A stretch of DNA of 64,000 nt from Pempheris klunzingeri (GCF_042242105.1 NC_092019.1:14262328-14326327); one strand, 5' to 3'; positions 50,561-62,726 are shown, counted from the stretch's first letter. Numbers and translations are program-made. Notes: generated by a model from the sequence alone, not told the origin.

Positions 50561-52360
50561 ATGGATTTTGATGAGCGGATCTCTGGCTCTAATATGTATT
50601 TACCGAGCTGCACTTACTACGTCCCCGGAGCCGACTTCTCGGGTCTCCCTCATTATTTAACCCAGAGCCAGTCCTCTTGCCCCATGACATATCCCTACCA
50701 GTCCTCAGCCCTGCCACAGGTCCCGTCCGTCAGAGATGTGGCTTTCAGAGACTATGGGATTGATACTTCCAGTAAATGGCACCACAGCAGAGGCAGCCTA
50801 TCGCACTGCTACGCCGAGGACATCGTGCACAGGGATGGCTGGACGAGCCCGACCTCACGGGGGGGAGAGATCCTGGTGAAAGGCGGCTGCAGCGCCAGCC
50901 ACTCCAGCTCCTCCAACCCGACGCCCGGCTTCTATGGCAGCGTTGGCAGGAACGGCGTCCTGCCACAGGCGTTCGACCAGTTCTTCGACACCGCCTACGG
51001 GGGCGCGGAGAGCAGCACAACACCGACAGCACAAGCGGCGGACCCGGACAGACACGCCGCCAAAACAAGCCCAGCTGCGGCTCACCCGGGCTCGGACACG
51101 GCGGAGAGCTTCAGCCCCAAGTCGTCCTCCGGCCACAGCGAGGAGAAGCAGAGCAAAAGCAGCGGTGAGTAGCCGTGCGCGATGCAAGAAGGAGAAAACT
51201 CTAGCGCGTTGCTCTTAAAGCTTTTTATATGCTGTTTTATAAGCACGTAAGGTTTATGGAGGGCCTGCACATTTACCCTATAACAAAACTATGTTATAAA
51301 CGACAAGATCACGTGCTTGGGATTGAAATTGGCCGTGAAGACTTTGGCGTTAAGCTTGTCTTCCAAGATTTCAAACAAGTTCTCCACTTTTTTCCTCTCT
51401 GTGTGTGCTTAAATATCCTTGTGCAGTTGGGCTGTAAACTTCATTTATATGTCAAATCATTATTGTTTTTTTAAAGAAAATCAAATTTTGCGTCCAAGTG
51501 CTTATGATTAATTAGATTTATCCATCATCTTTTCTGCATGTTTATTTTTAGGTTTATAATTTGGTTTAGAGGTTTATCATTTGGTTTGGAGTTGACTAAA
51601 GTGGTGCGTTTTAATCTGACTTTGGGCCACATTTGGGCTAAAACCCTGCCCCCCATTTAAAGACAAACATGTACAAATTCACTGGGTTTGCGAGGATTTA
51701 ATTCAGCAACTGCTCTCCATGAAATTCGCCTCAGTGACACTAAAACAACAGCTCTTTACGCACAGCGAAAACAAAAGCGCACAATACAAGCATATCAGAT
51801 ACATGATACTCAGGACTGTTTGGTTTAGGCCCACGCCCTCACTCTTAAAAGCCAGCCAGTACGGTTTTACAGATTTCAGTAAGTTTTCACAACTTCCGAC
51901 ATGCGATCCGTCATGCCCAACATGTCCCACTATCAAGTCCAGTCTTTGTTTACAAATCTCGGTCCCGTAGGCCTGCCAGAAGGGAGACACTTGAACTCCA
52001 TGGCTCATGCAGACCACCACTACTTCTTCAAAGCAGCAAACAGACGGATGATTTCACGTTATTGCATTGCGTCTATACATATGATACCGTATGTGGTGAC
52101 CTTTGCCTTTATTTGGTTATCTTTCAGGTGGCCAGAGGACGCGCAAGAAGAGATGTCCATATACAAAGTATCAGATCAGGGAACTGGAGAGGGAGTTCTT
52201 TTTCAGCGTTTACATCAACAAAGAGAAGCGTCTGCAGCTCTCACGGATGCTCAATTTGACAGATCGCCAGGTCAAAATCTGGTTTCAGAACAGGAGGATG
52301 AAGGAGAAGAAACTGAACAGAGACCGTTTACAGTACTACACCACAAACCCCCTGCTATAA
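50561..52360 (+). CDS. hoxa11b: Hoxa11 homeobox transcription factor, two exons, 278 aa
   Basis: Exons 50561-51164 and 52128-52360, GT-AG, 837 nt ending TAA. The start [21 protein letters not shown] is the hallmark N-terminus of HOXA11. [17 protein letters not shown], the conserved mid-domain, is present at about residues 130-146. The region 150-200 is low-complexity Ser/Pro/Ala. The homeodomain is residues 206-265 ([20 protein letters not shown] to [10 protein letters not shown]), followed by [13 protein letters not shown], the Hox11 tail. The role in paired-fin and urogenital patterning is family knowledge. The poly(A) signal is probably ATTAAA at 52501-52506. Exon 1 is GC-rich, which produces long antisense open frames with no known protein. 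The a/b ohnolog is inferred from context. Confidence 0.93.
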
Positions 52361-52518
52361 AAACTGAACAAAGACTGTCACTGGCACGCAGCCATGCAGC
52401 CCCTCACACAGACTCCACATCTACATCTTACCTGGATGACGAGTTTTTTTTAATGTGCCAGACTTCACAAAGAATTCTACTATTTATACACTATTTTGTC
52501 ATTAAACACCGTTGGGTC

Positions 52519-52521
52519 TGC

Positions 52522-52599
<78 letters not shown>

Positions 52600-52600
52600 T
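52519..52600. repeat. (ATT)n microsatellite
   Basis: An uninterrupted ATT run of about 27 units, just beyond the Hoxa11 poly(A) signal. The poly-Ile, poly-Leu and poly-Tyr frames across it are artefacts. Confidence 0.95.
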
Positions 52601-52720
52601 ACCATCACAGGCCTATTATTCAGTTTGCCCAGCCAATCAACAATTTTTCAAAATTCAAAACCATATGGTTGCTTGTATGTTGTGCTTTTACGCGGAAGTG
52701 TCTGAGTTCCTTTTGTATTA

Positions 52721-52812
52721 TTGAATAATACACACAAAGATTACAGATCACAAAGATTGATCAAAGATTAGATCAAAGATTAGATCAATATATATATATA
52801 TATATATAGTGA

Positions 52813-52868
<56 letters not shown>

Positions 52869-52900
52869 TCTTCTTTGTAATCTTTGTGTGTATTATTGAA
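52721..52900. repeat. Inverted repeat enclosing AT/CT/AC dinucleotide tracts
   Basis: Arms 52721-52745 and 52876-52900 are reverse complements at 24 of 25 positions (AATAATACACACAAAGATTA core). Between them lie tandem AGATTAGATCAA units and long TA, CT and CA tracts. Confidence 0.85.
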
Positions 52901-55900
52901 TTATATATAATTTACGCACAGACACGCAACTTTTGTGGCCAGAAATCGTGACAACAAACTACTGCTCGTGTTCCTTTCTTCCTCTTGATATTTTAACTTT
53001 ATTGTACAAATACAACTTCGTTGACTGGAAATAATTTTGTGTCTTCTGGAATTACTGTCAAACTTCACTTGACTCTGTTGGCGGTGATCATCTGTTCCCC
53101 CAAAATTACTGGCTGCATAGTTAGAGAATGAGTTAAGTTATAATCTGATACCAGTTCATTCATTTCATGAATTTAAAGCCTGATGTTCAGAGATATCCAA
53201 CATCTGCGCCTGACCCTCAGTACAAGCCCTTTGTTGAGCTCTTAGCCGTAAAGTTGGATTATTCTCGAAAGCAAACCGGTGATAAAAGAGCAAACCCCCT
53301 CCAGTGAAACACAAACCCATATTTTGTTTTATATACCAGCACGTGGATCGTATCAGATGCATGATACAGGTCTGATGCTTTTCATTCCCTCATGGCTGGA
53401 AATGGGATCCGCTGCACTTATTATTTGATATCCATGACAAAGAGCTCATTCATTTCTGGGGCGACGTGGACAGGCTGATTTTTGACCTAACATGCCTGTC
53501 AGGCTTACTGAAACAATCTCGACACGTGTTTGCATGCATATAGATGTAACAGCCCGCCTCTTTTAATCTATTTATGTGATTGTGCTCTCATCAAAGAAGT
53601 TATTGAAAGGAGATATTCACTTCATCCCCTGGAAGTCAGCTAAGATTGACTGATCAGGGAGAGACATGGGGGTAAATAAAGAGGTGGAGGAACTCTGTGT
53701 CACTATCACAATATGGACATTTAATTATTATCTGGAGTGGTTTAATCCAATAATCCAACATCAGTTTGGTACTAATTAAACAGGCTATGAATTGATGTCA
53801 TGAAGATATATATTAACCTGCACAGGAAGGGAGATAGAATGAAGCCCACACACACAAAAAAAAGGTTGAAAATTAGGTTGGGGTGGCTTTATATCCACCA
53901 CCAGGCCCCTGAAAACAACTTGAATGGCCTGCCATAAGCTAATAAGGGCCCTGATGCCCTCCTTATACCGTGCATCCTGTGAGGCTCCCAGGAATTCCGC
54001 TTTGATTGCTGCACATCCTCCCAGTTGCTCCAGTAACTTGGCCATAAAACGCGGATTCGTCTGGAGCATTTGGAGTGTAGTGCAATAAAGCGTCTGAGAC
54101 CAAGGTTATTAACTGTGACTAAGGGGCTGAAAAACAACGGCTGGGAGCAGTGAAAGCTTGTGTCCACGGACCTTTCCGGCTTCATTTGTTTCAGCATCTT
54201 ACCGTGGTAGGAATATTCTGCGTTTGTGTTGTGTTGCAGTGCAGGCCCGCCGTCTGCGCCCACTGGGTGGCGCTCCTCAGATCAATGTCATTGCCGTGAA
54301 TTGAGATATAAAAGAAGTTTGACTCGACGCTCAACTGCTTTAAAATACGTCACCGCCACAGGATTTCACTGCAAAGGTAGGCACAGAAGTCTTATTCATA
54401 TTAGGGGATGTTCTTAATATGAGTGAAGGAAGTGGGTCTATTTGTTCTGGTTTATCCCTAGTCCATCTCCATATGAGAAGCACTGAGCTGTTTTCCATTT
54501 AAGGCGCAGATGTTATGATGTAATGAAAGCATTGCTGGCAAAATTAGAAGAGGCAAACGGTTCCAGAGAAGATGTTATGATGGCATTTGAGCATCAGATC
54601 TGATGCTGGTTCTCTGGTTGCAGTTTTGCAGAGGTTATAGGCCTGGAGTGACTAATGCACACAGAGCAATAAGACCACGAGGGCCTGTGATCCCCACATT
54701 TAGTGACTCACTAACTTTTCATAATCCCCATACAGTTTAATATTCTTCCTTTTAGAATTACTGAATTGGATTCACGTTGTTTAGTAGTTAAACAAAGTAA
54801 ACGTGTGAAAACTTGGTGCACTTTGACATTAAGATGCAGCTTGTGGCAACTTGTGGTGTGTGTGGTTGTGAGTGCCTGTGCGCGTGCTGGCATAGACAGA
54901 CACGAACAGAGAGAGAGAGTTAGTATGGGGGTTTCTTTCATTTCCTAACATTTCTTTAAAAAAAACTGAATGAATTAAAAAAAAAAAACACAAGTTTTAT
55001 GGGAATAATAATATAAGAACAGCTCACCCACAGCGCACCCTGAAACATCACAGGAAATATCCAATAGGGTTAATGATTATTATCATTCATTGAGGCTAGA
55101 CTGCTGCAGGTTTGACGCCATATAAAATGGCTGTACATAACTCTGATTTCTAGACTTTATGGCTCCAGACTTATAGGAAAATGGAGGTTGCCGATGTTGT
55201 ATTTCAGGGTAAACCCACCTTTGGAGACATTTTTATGCTGACCTAAATCTGTAGGCCTGTGTTGTAAACTTCAAACACTGTTGACTTGTCTTTTAAGGAG
55301 GTATGGGGAGACGTATTTCTGACTTTTTATTTTATTTTAAATACTAGGATAGTCCAGGATAAGTATTTGTGTTTACCAGACGTTTTCTTCATATGATAAG
55401 AATCCACTAACACCCAGTGTTAAATTCACCTGCACGGCGGACTTGTATTACAAAATGTCAAATTATTCGTCCTGTTTAATTTAGATTAAGTCTAATTCGT
55501 CTTAACTACTTTCAAACATTTCATGATATTCAAGCACTTTTTGTTCAGTTTTATTTTGCATTCTGTCTGAATCCCAGATTTAAAAAAAAATAAAAAATTC
55601 TCCATTACCTCCAACTCAGATACGCAGGGCTGTTGTCTCAAAAATTAACGAGAAGGACGAAGACTATGAAGCGAGAAACGATGAAGATCTTTCATATATT
55701 TAAAAGAAAACCAAATTAAAACAACATTGACGGCGCATTGAGCTTTTTATTCGTGGGTATAATGGATATAGGGAGGTGCTTATTTGAGATTATACTTAAA
55801 TGGGAGGATTATGAGAATATAGGCCTCGGAATAAGATAGCAGGTAAATACGTGGAGAAACTCCTATAAATTCCCACTGGCTCTTCATGTTCAAATGTTCC

Positions 55901-56710
55901 AATAATCTGTTCACCAGCGAACTACATTTCTTGCAGTCTTGCCACTGTTAGGTGGTCATTAAGACAAATGTAGCTGCAGGGCATTGTTCAACTGTGGCGC
56001 TTACTCCACAGTGCCTGCGTGTCACCTTCAACAGAGCCTTTGCAGTAAAAGTTGTCTGGACGTAATCATAGTATTTTCACCCACACACCACAAACAGAGA
56101 AGCTCAAGGACTCGAGGAAGTGACTTTGCGCTGCTTTGTCCAGCAGTGTTGCAAAGCGAAACACTGTCTACGCTGCTCTTGGTCAGTCCAGGAGGAATTA
56201 AAAAAAAAAAAAAATAGTCCAATAATAATCATCAGTGCTGCACAATAAGGGTTAAATAGTCCCTCGGCCAAAGAGTCACACAGGACCTTTTGGATATCTG
56301 AAGCACCCTGTGTTTCTCAGAGGCACCCTTCATTTTTACAGTGCTGTAAAACTGGCCGTAAAGCTATGCATTGTACATTATTGTTAGGGACAGCTTTCAG
56401 CAACTGAGTTGTCAAAAAGGGGGCTGTTGTCAAACGTGCACAGGCTGCTCTGGGCTTATAGGTGGTGATGGAGGCTCAGAATGCGAGATTCAAAGGAGAT
56501 TTAAAGATTTTACCTAAAATCCTCTGATGCACCACTCCCCCCCCCCCCCCCCAGTTTTCTCTTTACTTAGCCTAAAACAAAATATATGACACAGTGGAGC
56601 TGCCTGGCCGGACTGGGAGGAGTCTGTAGTCGCCTGGTGTTTTAATTGGCTGCAGGCTACAGTGAGAAGCGTGAGTATCAGTAATTATTCAGCAATGTTT
56701 TGCACAAGAA

Positions 56711-58770
56711 ATGTCAGCCAGAAAGGGCTATCTTCATCCTCCGTCAAATTATACCACAACGATGACATGCCCCAACAACCAAGCTGGAAATTCGTTTTTC
56801 GTGGACTCTTTAATCAACGTGAGAACCGACAGTGGTTCGTATTACCAAAGTAACGGGGTGTATTTGCCACCGGCGTCGGAATATTCATATGGACTCTCCG
56901 GTGGCTCTTGTTTCCCGGGGATCGGTAAGCGCAACGAGCCAAACACCCAAAGCGTGATCCCTTCTTCTGCTCCGTATGTTCAAGGAATGGAAACGTGGCT
57001 GGAGACGTCGAGGTCCTGCCGGGTGGATCAGCCCAGCGGCCAGCATATGGCTCAGTGTTCATTCTCACCAAGTATAAAGGAGGAGAGCGCGTATTGCCTT
57101 TATGAGTCTGACAAATGCCCTAAAGGAGCAACAGTAGATGACATTTCCTACTCGACTGCATCATGCCCGGTCACCGGCAGCACCTTGCCAGTCCCCGGCT
57201 ACTTCCGCCTGTCTCAGACGTACGCGTCCTCCAGGCATTACCATGATGTCCAGCCAAACATGAATCACTTTGCTCTGCAGCGACCTGCCCGCTTGGACAG
57301 CCAGCCCTCCCAGCCCCAGACTGCCTCTGCTGCGCCGGAGCGGAGGGAGAGCCACGAGGAGGCGCCTGTCCCTGCGCCCTGTGCCCCGGCCAGGGAGGAG
57401 GACAGCCGCCTCTCCTCGGAAAGCTCGTCCTCCCCTGAGCCCGCTGAGACGTGCAGTGCGGAGTGTCCAGAAAAGCCCGTCAAAGGTGAAGAGTCGGCAC
57501 AGACTGCAGAAACATGTTGCAAAAATAGCAGACTGCATAAAGGGCACGCACGTATATATATATATATACATATATATATACATATATATATATATACATA
57601 TATATTTGTAGGATTCCATTGTTTTTTTAAACTCATGATTTCTAAAGGTAGAGGTGATTTTCTATTAGAGTATTAATATTCAGCCACTCACAGGTGTGCG
57701 TTTATCGGGTATTTGAACGTGACTTAACCAATCAGAGCCGAGGATCATCAGCTATTGTGCTCCATTAGCTGTTTTAGATCCCTTATAGGCTGCTTTAACT
57801 GTACTTTGTTGCAACACTATTCAAACAGACCTCGCAGATTTATCTTAGGCAACTAGGCTATATAGAGTTTTAATAATTAAAAAGCACATTAATTATTCTG
57901 GATTTTAAATAATATATTTCTATATTACTAGGGTCTCATTTTTATTTCATTTGAAGCAACAGCAAGGCCACTCCAGTCCAGTCCGTCTGTCCTGTGCAGG
58001 AGTCTGCTGTCAGTCGTCCCCTCATCAATGACACAGGCCTTGCTATAATTTCAGCAGACTGTTTTATGTCTTAATAAAGGCGCAGTTGGCCGCAGGATGC
58101 TGTGGTTAAGACTGCTTAACGGGGCAAATAGCAGTTTCTGTAAAAATGCTGAATTGCAGCTTTATGATGAATCCACATAGATAGATAGATGTGTGGTTGT
58201 GCGTAAAATGGTAATAAAAATCTAACAGAACACAGAAATCTGACATTATACGGGTATTTCCCCCCCCTATGGTTGTGTTGTAGGTGTCAGTTCAAACATT
58301 TGAATTTACATACCAAACCATAACTTTAATAGTTTGCAGTACAAACGCATTTTTATTATTTGAGCATGTCAGGTTTTCTTTTATTTGGATTTTGAGTGTC
58401 TCTCAGTGAATCATTTCTGACAACGATACGTGGCTTCTCACCATGTTTGTGTTTTCACACCTGTTGCCTGATATCCTGTCTCATTTTCATCGCAGGAGAT
58501 GGGAAAATGGAAAGCACGGCCAACTGGCTCACAGCTAAGAGTGGCCGAAAGAAGCGCTGCCCCTACACCAAGCACCAGACTCTGGAGCTGGAGAAGGAGT
58601 TTCTCTTCAACATGTACTTGACTAGAGAGCGTCGTCTGGAGATCAGCCGCAGTGTGCACCTCACTGACAGGCAAGTCAAAATCTGGTTCCAAAACAGGAG
58701 GATGAAACTGAAAAAAATGAGCCGGGAGAATAGGATCCGAGAGCTCTCCAGCAACTTCAGTTTCTCATGA
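56711..58770 (+). CDS. hoxa10b: Hoxa10 homeobox transcription factor, two exons, 349 aa
   Basis: Exons 56711-57485 and 58496-58770, GT-AG, 1050 nt ending TGA. The start [20 protein letters not shown] fits the fish Hoxa10 N-terminus; a second in-frame ATG (56762) could give a shorter form. Family blocks: [71 protein letters not shown] Ser/Glu-rich segment follows at about 215-255. The PBX-binding tryptophan is in ANWLTA, just before the homeodomain (residues 275-334, [20 protein letters not shown] to [10 protein letters not shown]), and the tail is [15 protein letters not shown]. The poly(A) signal is AATAAA at 59183-59188. The gene looks intact. As I recall, zebrafish kept a functional Hoxa10 only in the b cluster. 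Confidence 0.93.
57553..57607. repeat. (TA)n/(CATA)n microsatellite
   Basis: TA-rich tract with interspersed CATA in the Hoxa10 intron, starting about 68 nt downstream of the exon 1 donor. Confidence 0.9.
57670..57800. promoter_or_regulatory. Candidate conserved element or internal promoter in Hoxa10 intron
   Basis: An ordered block with GTGCGTTTATCGGG and TTAACCAATCAGAGCCGAGG, that is a Hox/Cdx-type TTTAT site and a CCAAT box, in an otherwise AT-rich intron. In mammals HOXA10 has an intronic alternative promoter; equivalence here is inferred only. Confidence 0.35.
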
Positions 58771-59805
58771 GACTGTCTGGGTCTCTGGCGCCCTCCTCCA
58801 TCCATGGCAAGGGCGCCTGTGCAGAGCTCCCCACCCAACTGTGAGAATGTCCATGGAAAATAGGACCCTACTGCTAACTTATTGATTGTTGTTCTTCCTT
58901 ATTTTCACGTCTGTTTTATTTTTTTTTGTCGTGGATACGTATTTATAAATGGCTACATTTGTATCGTTGATCTATTGTGTTTAAAATGTTCAGAATGTGA
59001 CCACAATGTTTCAGAGCTTCAGGCTTGTACATATTGTATAATTCAACCTGAGTGAACCATTGGAATTTGCATGCTGGACTAACCCTTGGGATACTTGTGT
59101 TACAGTTCCATGTAGGCCTTTATGTGACAGCTAAAGAACCCAAGAGGTCTGATGAATATTTGCACATTTTGCTGGTCAAATTAATAAAACCATCCCTGCA
59201 ACTGCAGACTTCTTATTTCATTCAGAAAAGACAGACTAGACGCTGCGCGGTGATTTAGTCTTCCAGCTGCCACAGGTACATGGCACGGTGCTAATGCCTC
59301 TGTGTTTTGGACCAGACCCGCTTTGTGCACAGTAAATATTATTACTATAATAGTAGCGGGTGATGTTCTTCATAGTTTAGGCCTGTAATAGATGTCTGGC
59401 GGCTGTGCACACTTGGTTGCTTTTTGTCCTTGAAATCAGACTTACATGTGACCACACAGCGAGAGGGAAAGCTGTGGGATTTTTCATCATGGTTGTTCAA
59501 AATGTATTTGAAATTATGAATCAGTGGGTCCTTGCAGCAAAGACAAATTTCTATATCTTTTAGTGGTAAATGCTTAGTTTTTATATCTATGTAACGACTC
59601 ATCTGGACTGCTAGAACTCAAACAGTCCAAAATGTCTCAAAACAGTTTGACTATTGCCGCACACACTCACACACATACGTTTACGTCTGCACAGATTTCT
59701 AAAATTGTTACAGGTAGACCTGTCATACTGACAAACTGCATCATGTTGACACCCTGAAAACACTAAAAACACGTAATAACAGATATTCCTGAAGAGGAGA
59801 GCGGG

Positions 59806-59889
59806 CTGTTGAGTGGTTTAGGTAGTCTCATGTTGTTGGGCTATAATATTTCTCCCACAACACGAAACTGCCTTGATTACCTCAGTAAA
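59806..59889 (+). ncRNA. mir196b: mir-196 (mir-196b type) microRNA hairpin
   Basis: The 5p arm at 59819-59840 begins TAGGTAGT and ends ATGTTGTTGGG, matching miR-196 over all but one base: position 9 is C where the family has U. The 3p arm (about 59854-59875, CACAACACGAAACTGCCTTGA) pairs with it across a loop of about 14 nt, and the lower stem (GGTTT/GATTACC) resembles human mir-196b. The location between Hoxa10 and Hoxa9 is the expected paralog position. The seed (nt 2-8, AGGUAGU) is intact, so it should still repress Hox mRNAs. C9 faces A at 59866, where the ancestral U-A pair would be. Confidence 0.92.
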
Positions 59890-60879
59890 ACTCGTCGCAT
59901 TGTGAAAAGTGAATCACTATTAATTACTGGTCGAATTTCTTAATAATTTGGCTCAGATTGCCCCAAACGCACAAAACAATATTACTCCAAAAAAAAAAAA
60001 AAAAAAGGTGCAATAAAGTGTTTTATTGTTGTGCGTAAAGAGGAACTCTTTCTGTGGATTTTCATTATGAAGCACATTTTTGTCACGGTCACATTTAATC
60101 TTAGAGATACAAAGTTTTCTCCATGTCTGTAATTTAACACTCCTCCTGCTAAGGATTTCGAGCGTCTCCCCTGTGATCTAAACAGCGGGAAGTTAAGATG
60201 CAGGATGGGAAATGAAAGGATTAAGGCTTGTATGTGCCCAAGAGAAGAGAAAAGGACAGACAAGGCCTCGGTTATGATCATTGCAGTCTGCCAGTTGCCT
60301 CGCCGTAGGAAATGCCGGATGCGTCTGCTTGCGCCAGAGAAAGGACACAAAGGCTGAGCTTTATTGGTGATATTTAGCTTAGACAGCCAGGTTGTAACCT
60401 AAAGAAAAACAACCCAATTGCCCGTGATAAAAAGGACTGTTATATAGCACCCAAATAACTTCACCCCGCTTTCCGTTTTAGATTGCCTTCAAAGTAGAGC
60501 CACAGCACTGCAGACACACTATGCGCGTCTTGGAAACTGTCCCTTAATTTGTTTTGATATTGTAAACTTCAACGCTGCTTTAAACACACTTCTGCTTGCC
60601 TCATCTTATTTTAAAAAGTCTTGAAAATGTTTTATACGCCAGCCACTAACGAGAAGCAGAATTTTCTCTCCCATAATAAGAGGTTTATAGATGGAGGTAT
60701 TACATTAAGCATTTTATTTTGGAGACCAACTAATCCCATTTGGTTTTTATGAATATATCTTTTAAGTAAAGAGGTTATTTGGTGATTTAACAAACTGAGG
60801 CTTTAAAGTGAAACTCCCCCTGTTCCCCTCTATCACAACTATGTTCGATTACACCAGCATAAGATCTCTTGACAAAAAT

Positions 60880-61100
60880 CATAACGTTTATTGCTTATAA
60901 AATGTAATATTTCCCAATAAAGGCGCGGGGATTTGCTATTAAAATATGGTGGGGAAAATGGTGGCCATTTACTTGAGCAGCAGGCTGATTTATTATTTAT
61001 TGTTCTGTCCCACGGTCACGTGTTTGGGGCGCCCTATCCAATCTTGGGCAAGGTTCAACTTACTGGACGCATTGAGCCCCTTGCTGGTGCAGGAAAGCAG
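60880..61100 (+). promoter_or_regulatory. Hoxa9 proximal promoter region
   Basis: It contains AACGTTTATTGCTTATAAAA (Hox/Cdx-type sites and a TATAAAA box, 60885-60901), TCCCAATAAAGG, GGTCACGTGTTTGGGGCG (E-box CACGTG, 61017-61022) and CTATCCAATCTTGGG (CCAAT box, 61034-61038), all within 320 bp of the Hoxa9 ATG. The role is inferred from position and site density. Confidence 0.45.
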
Positions 61101-61197
61101 CACATTATATGCAATGAATGAGTATCTCTAAACATAGCGGGACCATAACGCGCTTTTTTATGTTGTATTTTTTCATTTTGGCTTTTGCATTATTGCA

Positions 61198-62450
61198 ATG
61201 TCGACGCTGGGAACGAGTTATTATGTTGACTCGTCTGTTCTTCCCGAGCAGGAAGATATGGCACCGAGGTACTCATCAGCTGCAGGGGTGGAGCAGGCGA
61301 TGCTCACCGAATATGGCGGACACGAGTCTTGCCCTTTGCAGGCGAAATCTTCTATTTTTGGGGGATCTTGGAGTCCCATCTCCGCCCAACCTCCAAACAC
61401 AGCCACTCCGACCTATATACATCACCATTATACAAGCGGGGACAGCGATGGCATGTTTACGCGCTCCTGGGCTTTGGATCCGGTGTCCGCGTCCCTGTGT
61501 TTGACGGGATTACCATCGACAGCCATGCATTATGAGATCAAACCCGAGCCTCTCATTGGGAGTACTGAATGTACAACTTTGGAGACGCACACACCTCTTT
61601 TGTCTGACATTGGAAACGAAGCGTCTCTTGCGGTGATTCCCTGCGAAACCACATCCACGTCCAAAGCCCCTGACGAGAGCCCGTTAGCAGAGGAAAAGAG
61701 GGAGATAGATGCAAGTAAGCAATGCAGCGTTTTACTATTTCATTCTGCTCACACTGTGGACCAATTTAGATGAATGAAAATGGCATTAATGGCATGAGGA
61801 TGTGGAGGATTTGTTTTGGATGACGCAGCCTTGACGCAAAAATGTGCGTAACATTTTTATAGAAAATATTGTTTAGGCTCAAAGAGAGGCGATAGTCGTC
61901 TAGCTCAGTGACACGATCTTCTCTAAAGATAAGCGAGGCATATTCCTCAAGGTGACCAAGACGCTTCATTGTATGTATAGGCTAAATACACAAATATGTC
62001 AAAGGAATTTGGTGAGGAATTTCTCAATCCTCAAATCTTTTCGGTGCAAAGTGAAAAAATACACAAAAATATTTTCTTTACGAATCTAAAACCTTGTCAG
62101 GAGTAGCACGTCCTTCCCAATATGTAAAGCCAACAGACCAGTGTTGTTTTTGAACCCTATTCTGAGAGCATTAACTCTACTGTCTCATGGTTTTGACTCC
62201 CCTGTTTCCAGATGACCCCTCATCCAACTGGCTTCACGCGAAGCCCACCAGAAAAAAGCGTTGTCCGTATACAAAGCACCAAATCCTCGAACTGGAAAAG
62301 GAGTTTCTATTTAACATGTACCTCCCCCGGGATCGTAGGTACGAGGTAGCGAGGGTCCTGAGTTTGACCGAGAGACAGGTGAAAATCTGGTTTCAGAACC
62401 GCAGGATGAAGATGAAGAAAGAAAACAAAGACCGGCGGAGAGACAGTTAA
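61198..62450 (+). CDS. hoxa9b: Hoxa9 homeobox transcription factor, two exons, 251 aa
   Basis: Exons 61198-61714 and 62212-62450, GT-AG, 756 nt ending TAA. The start [20 protein letters not shown] is the fish Hox9 N-terminus. Hox9 activation-domain blocks are visible ([48 protein letters not shown]). The PBX-binding NWLHAKPT precedes the homeodomain (residues 185-244, [20 protein letters not shown] to [10 protein letters not shown]), and the tail is KDRRRDS. Two homeodomain positions differ from what I recall of HOXA9: Pro at position 27 (NMYLPRDRR) and Ser at 39 (VLSLTERQ). The poly(A) signal is AATAAA at 62874-62879. A miR-196 seed match lies in the 3'UTR. The a9 call rests mainly on position next to Hoxa10; a Hox9-group identity is certain. 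Confidence 0.9.
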
Positions 62451-62726
62451 CTTGTTTTGGACTGACGGTGGATTAGGGCCTGATGGGGGAGGAGGGGGGA
62501 GAGAAAAAGGGGGGCTGGGGAGGTATGTCCGTAATATTCCTGACCTGTTACACATGTTGTTGTAAAGTTTGTGTTGTTAAAACAATGCTGGATGTTTTTG
62601 TTTCTCCCTCCTCTAATATATCCAGTGTTTCATGTTTGTGAGAGGACTCGTCAGAATTTAGATGTGTTGTATTTGGCGCACAGAAATAGTAGGAAACTAT
62701 TTGTTAATTGCATGAAAGTATCTTTG

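Larger units (their letters stand above)
52361..56710. other. Hoxa11-Hoxa10 intergenic region
   Basis: 4.3 kb with the Hoxa11 3'UTR, an ATT microsatellite (52519-52600), a hairpin-flanked AT/AC block (52721-52900) and a C run (56538-56552). Moderately ordered sequence lies at 54120-54330 and 56380-56690; the latter, next to the Hoxa10 start, is probably its promoter. No gene is supported. Confidence 0.5.
58771..61197. other. Hoxa10-Hoxa9 intergenic region
   Basis: 2.4 kb containing the Hoxa10 3'UTR (signal 59183-59188), the mir-196 hairpin, an A run (59990-60006) and regulatory-looking sequence at 60360-60480 and 60870-61100 with several TTTATTG/TTTATAG Hox/Cdx-type sites. No other gene was found. 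Confidence 0.55.

Noticed and set aside
50745-51187. Antisense frames of 107-110 codons over Hoxa11 exon 1
   Set aside because: By-product of GC-rich coding sequence; arginine-rich with no homology. A HOXA11-AS-like transcript is possible but not shown by sequence.
52496-52724. Poly-Ile and poly-Leu frames
   Set aside because: They are translations of the ATT microsatellite.
51901-52728. 275-codon open frame overlapping Hoxa11 exon 2
   Set aside because: It runs through the intron and exon 2 in a different frame and then into the ATT repeat as poly-Tyr; no recognisable protein.
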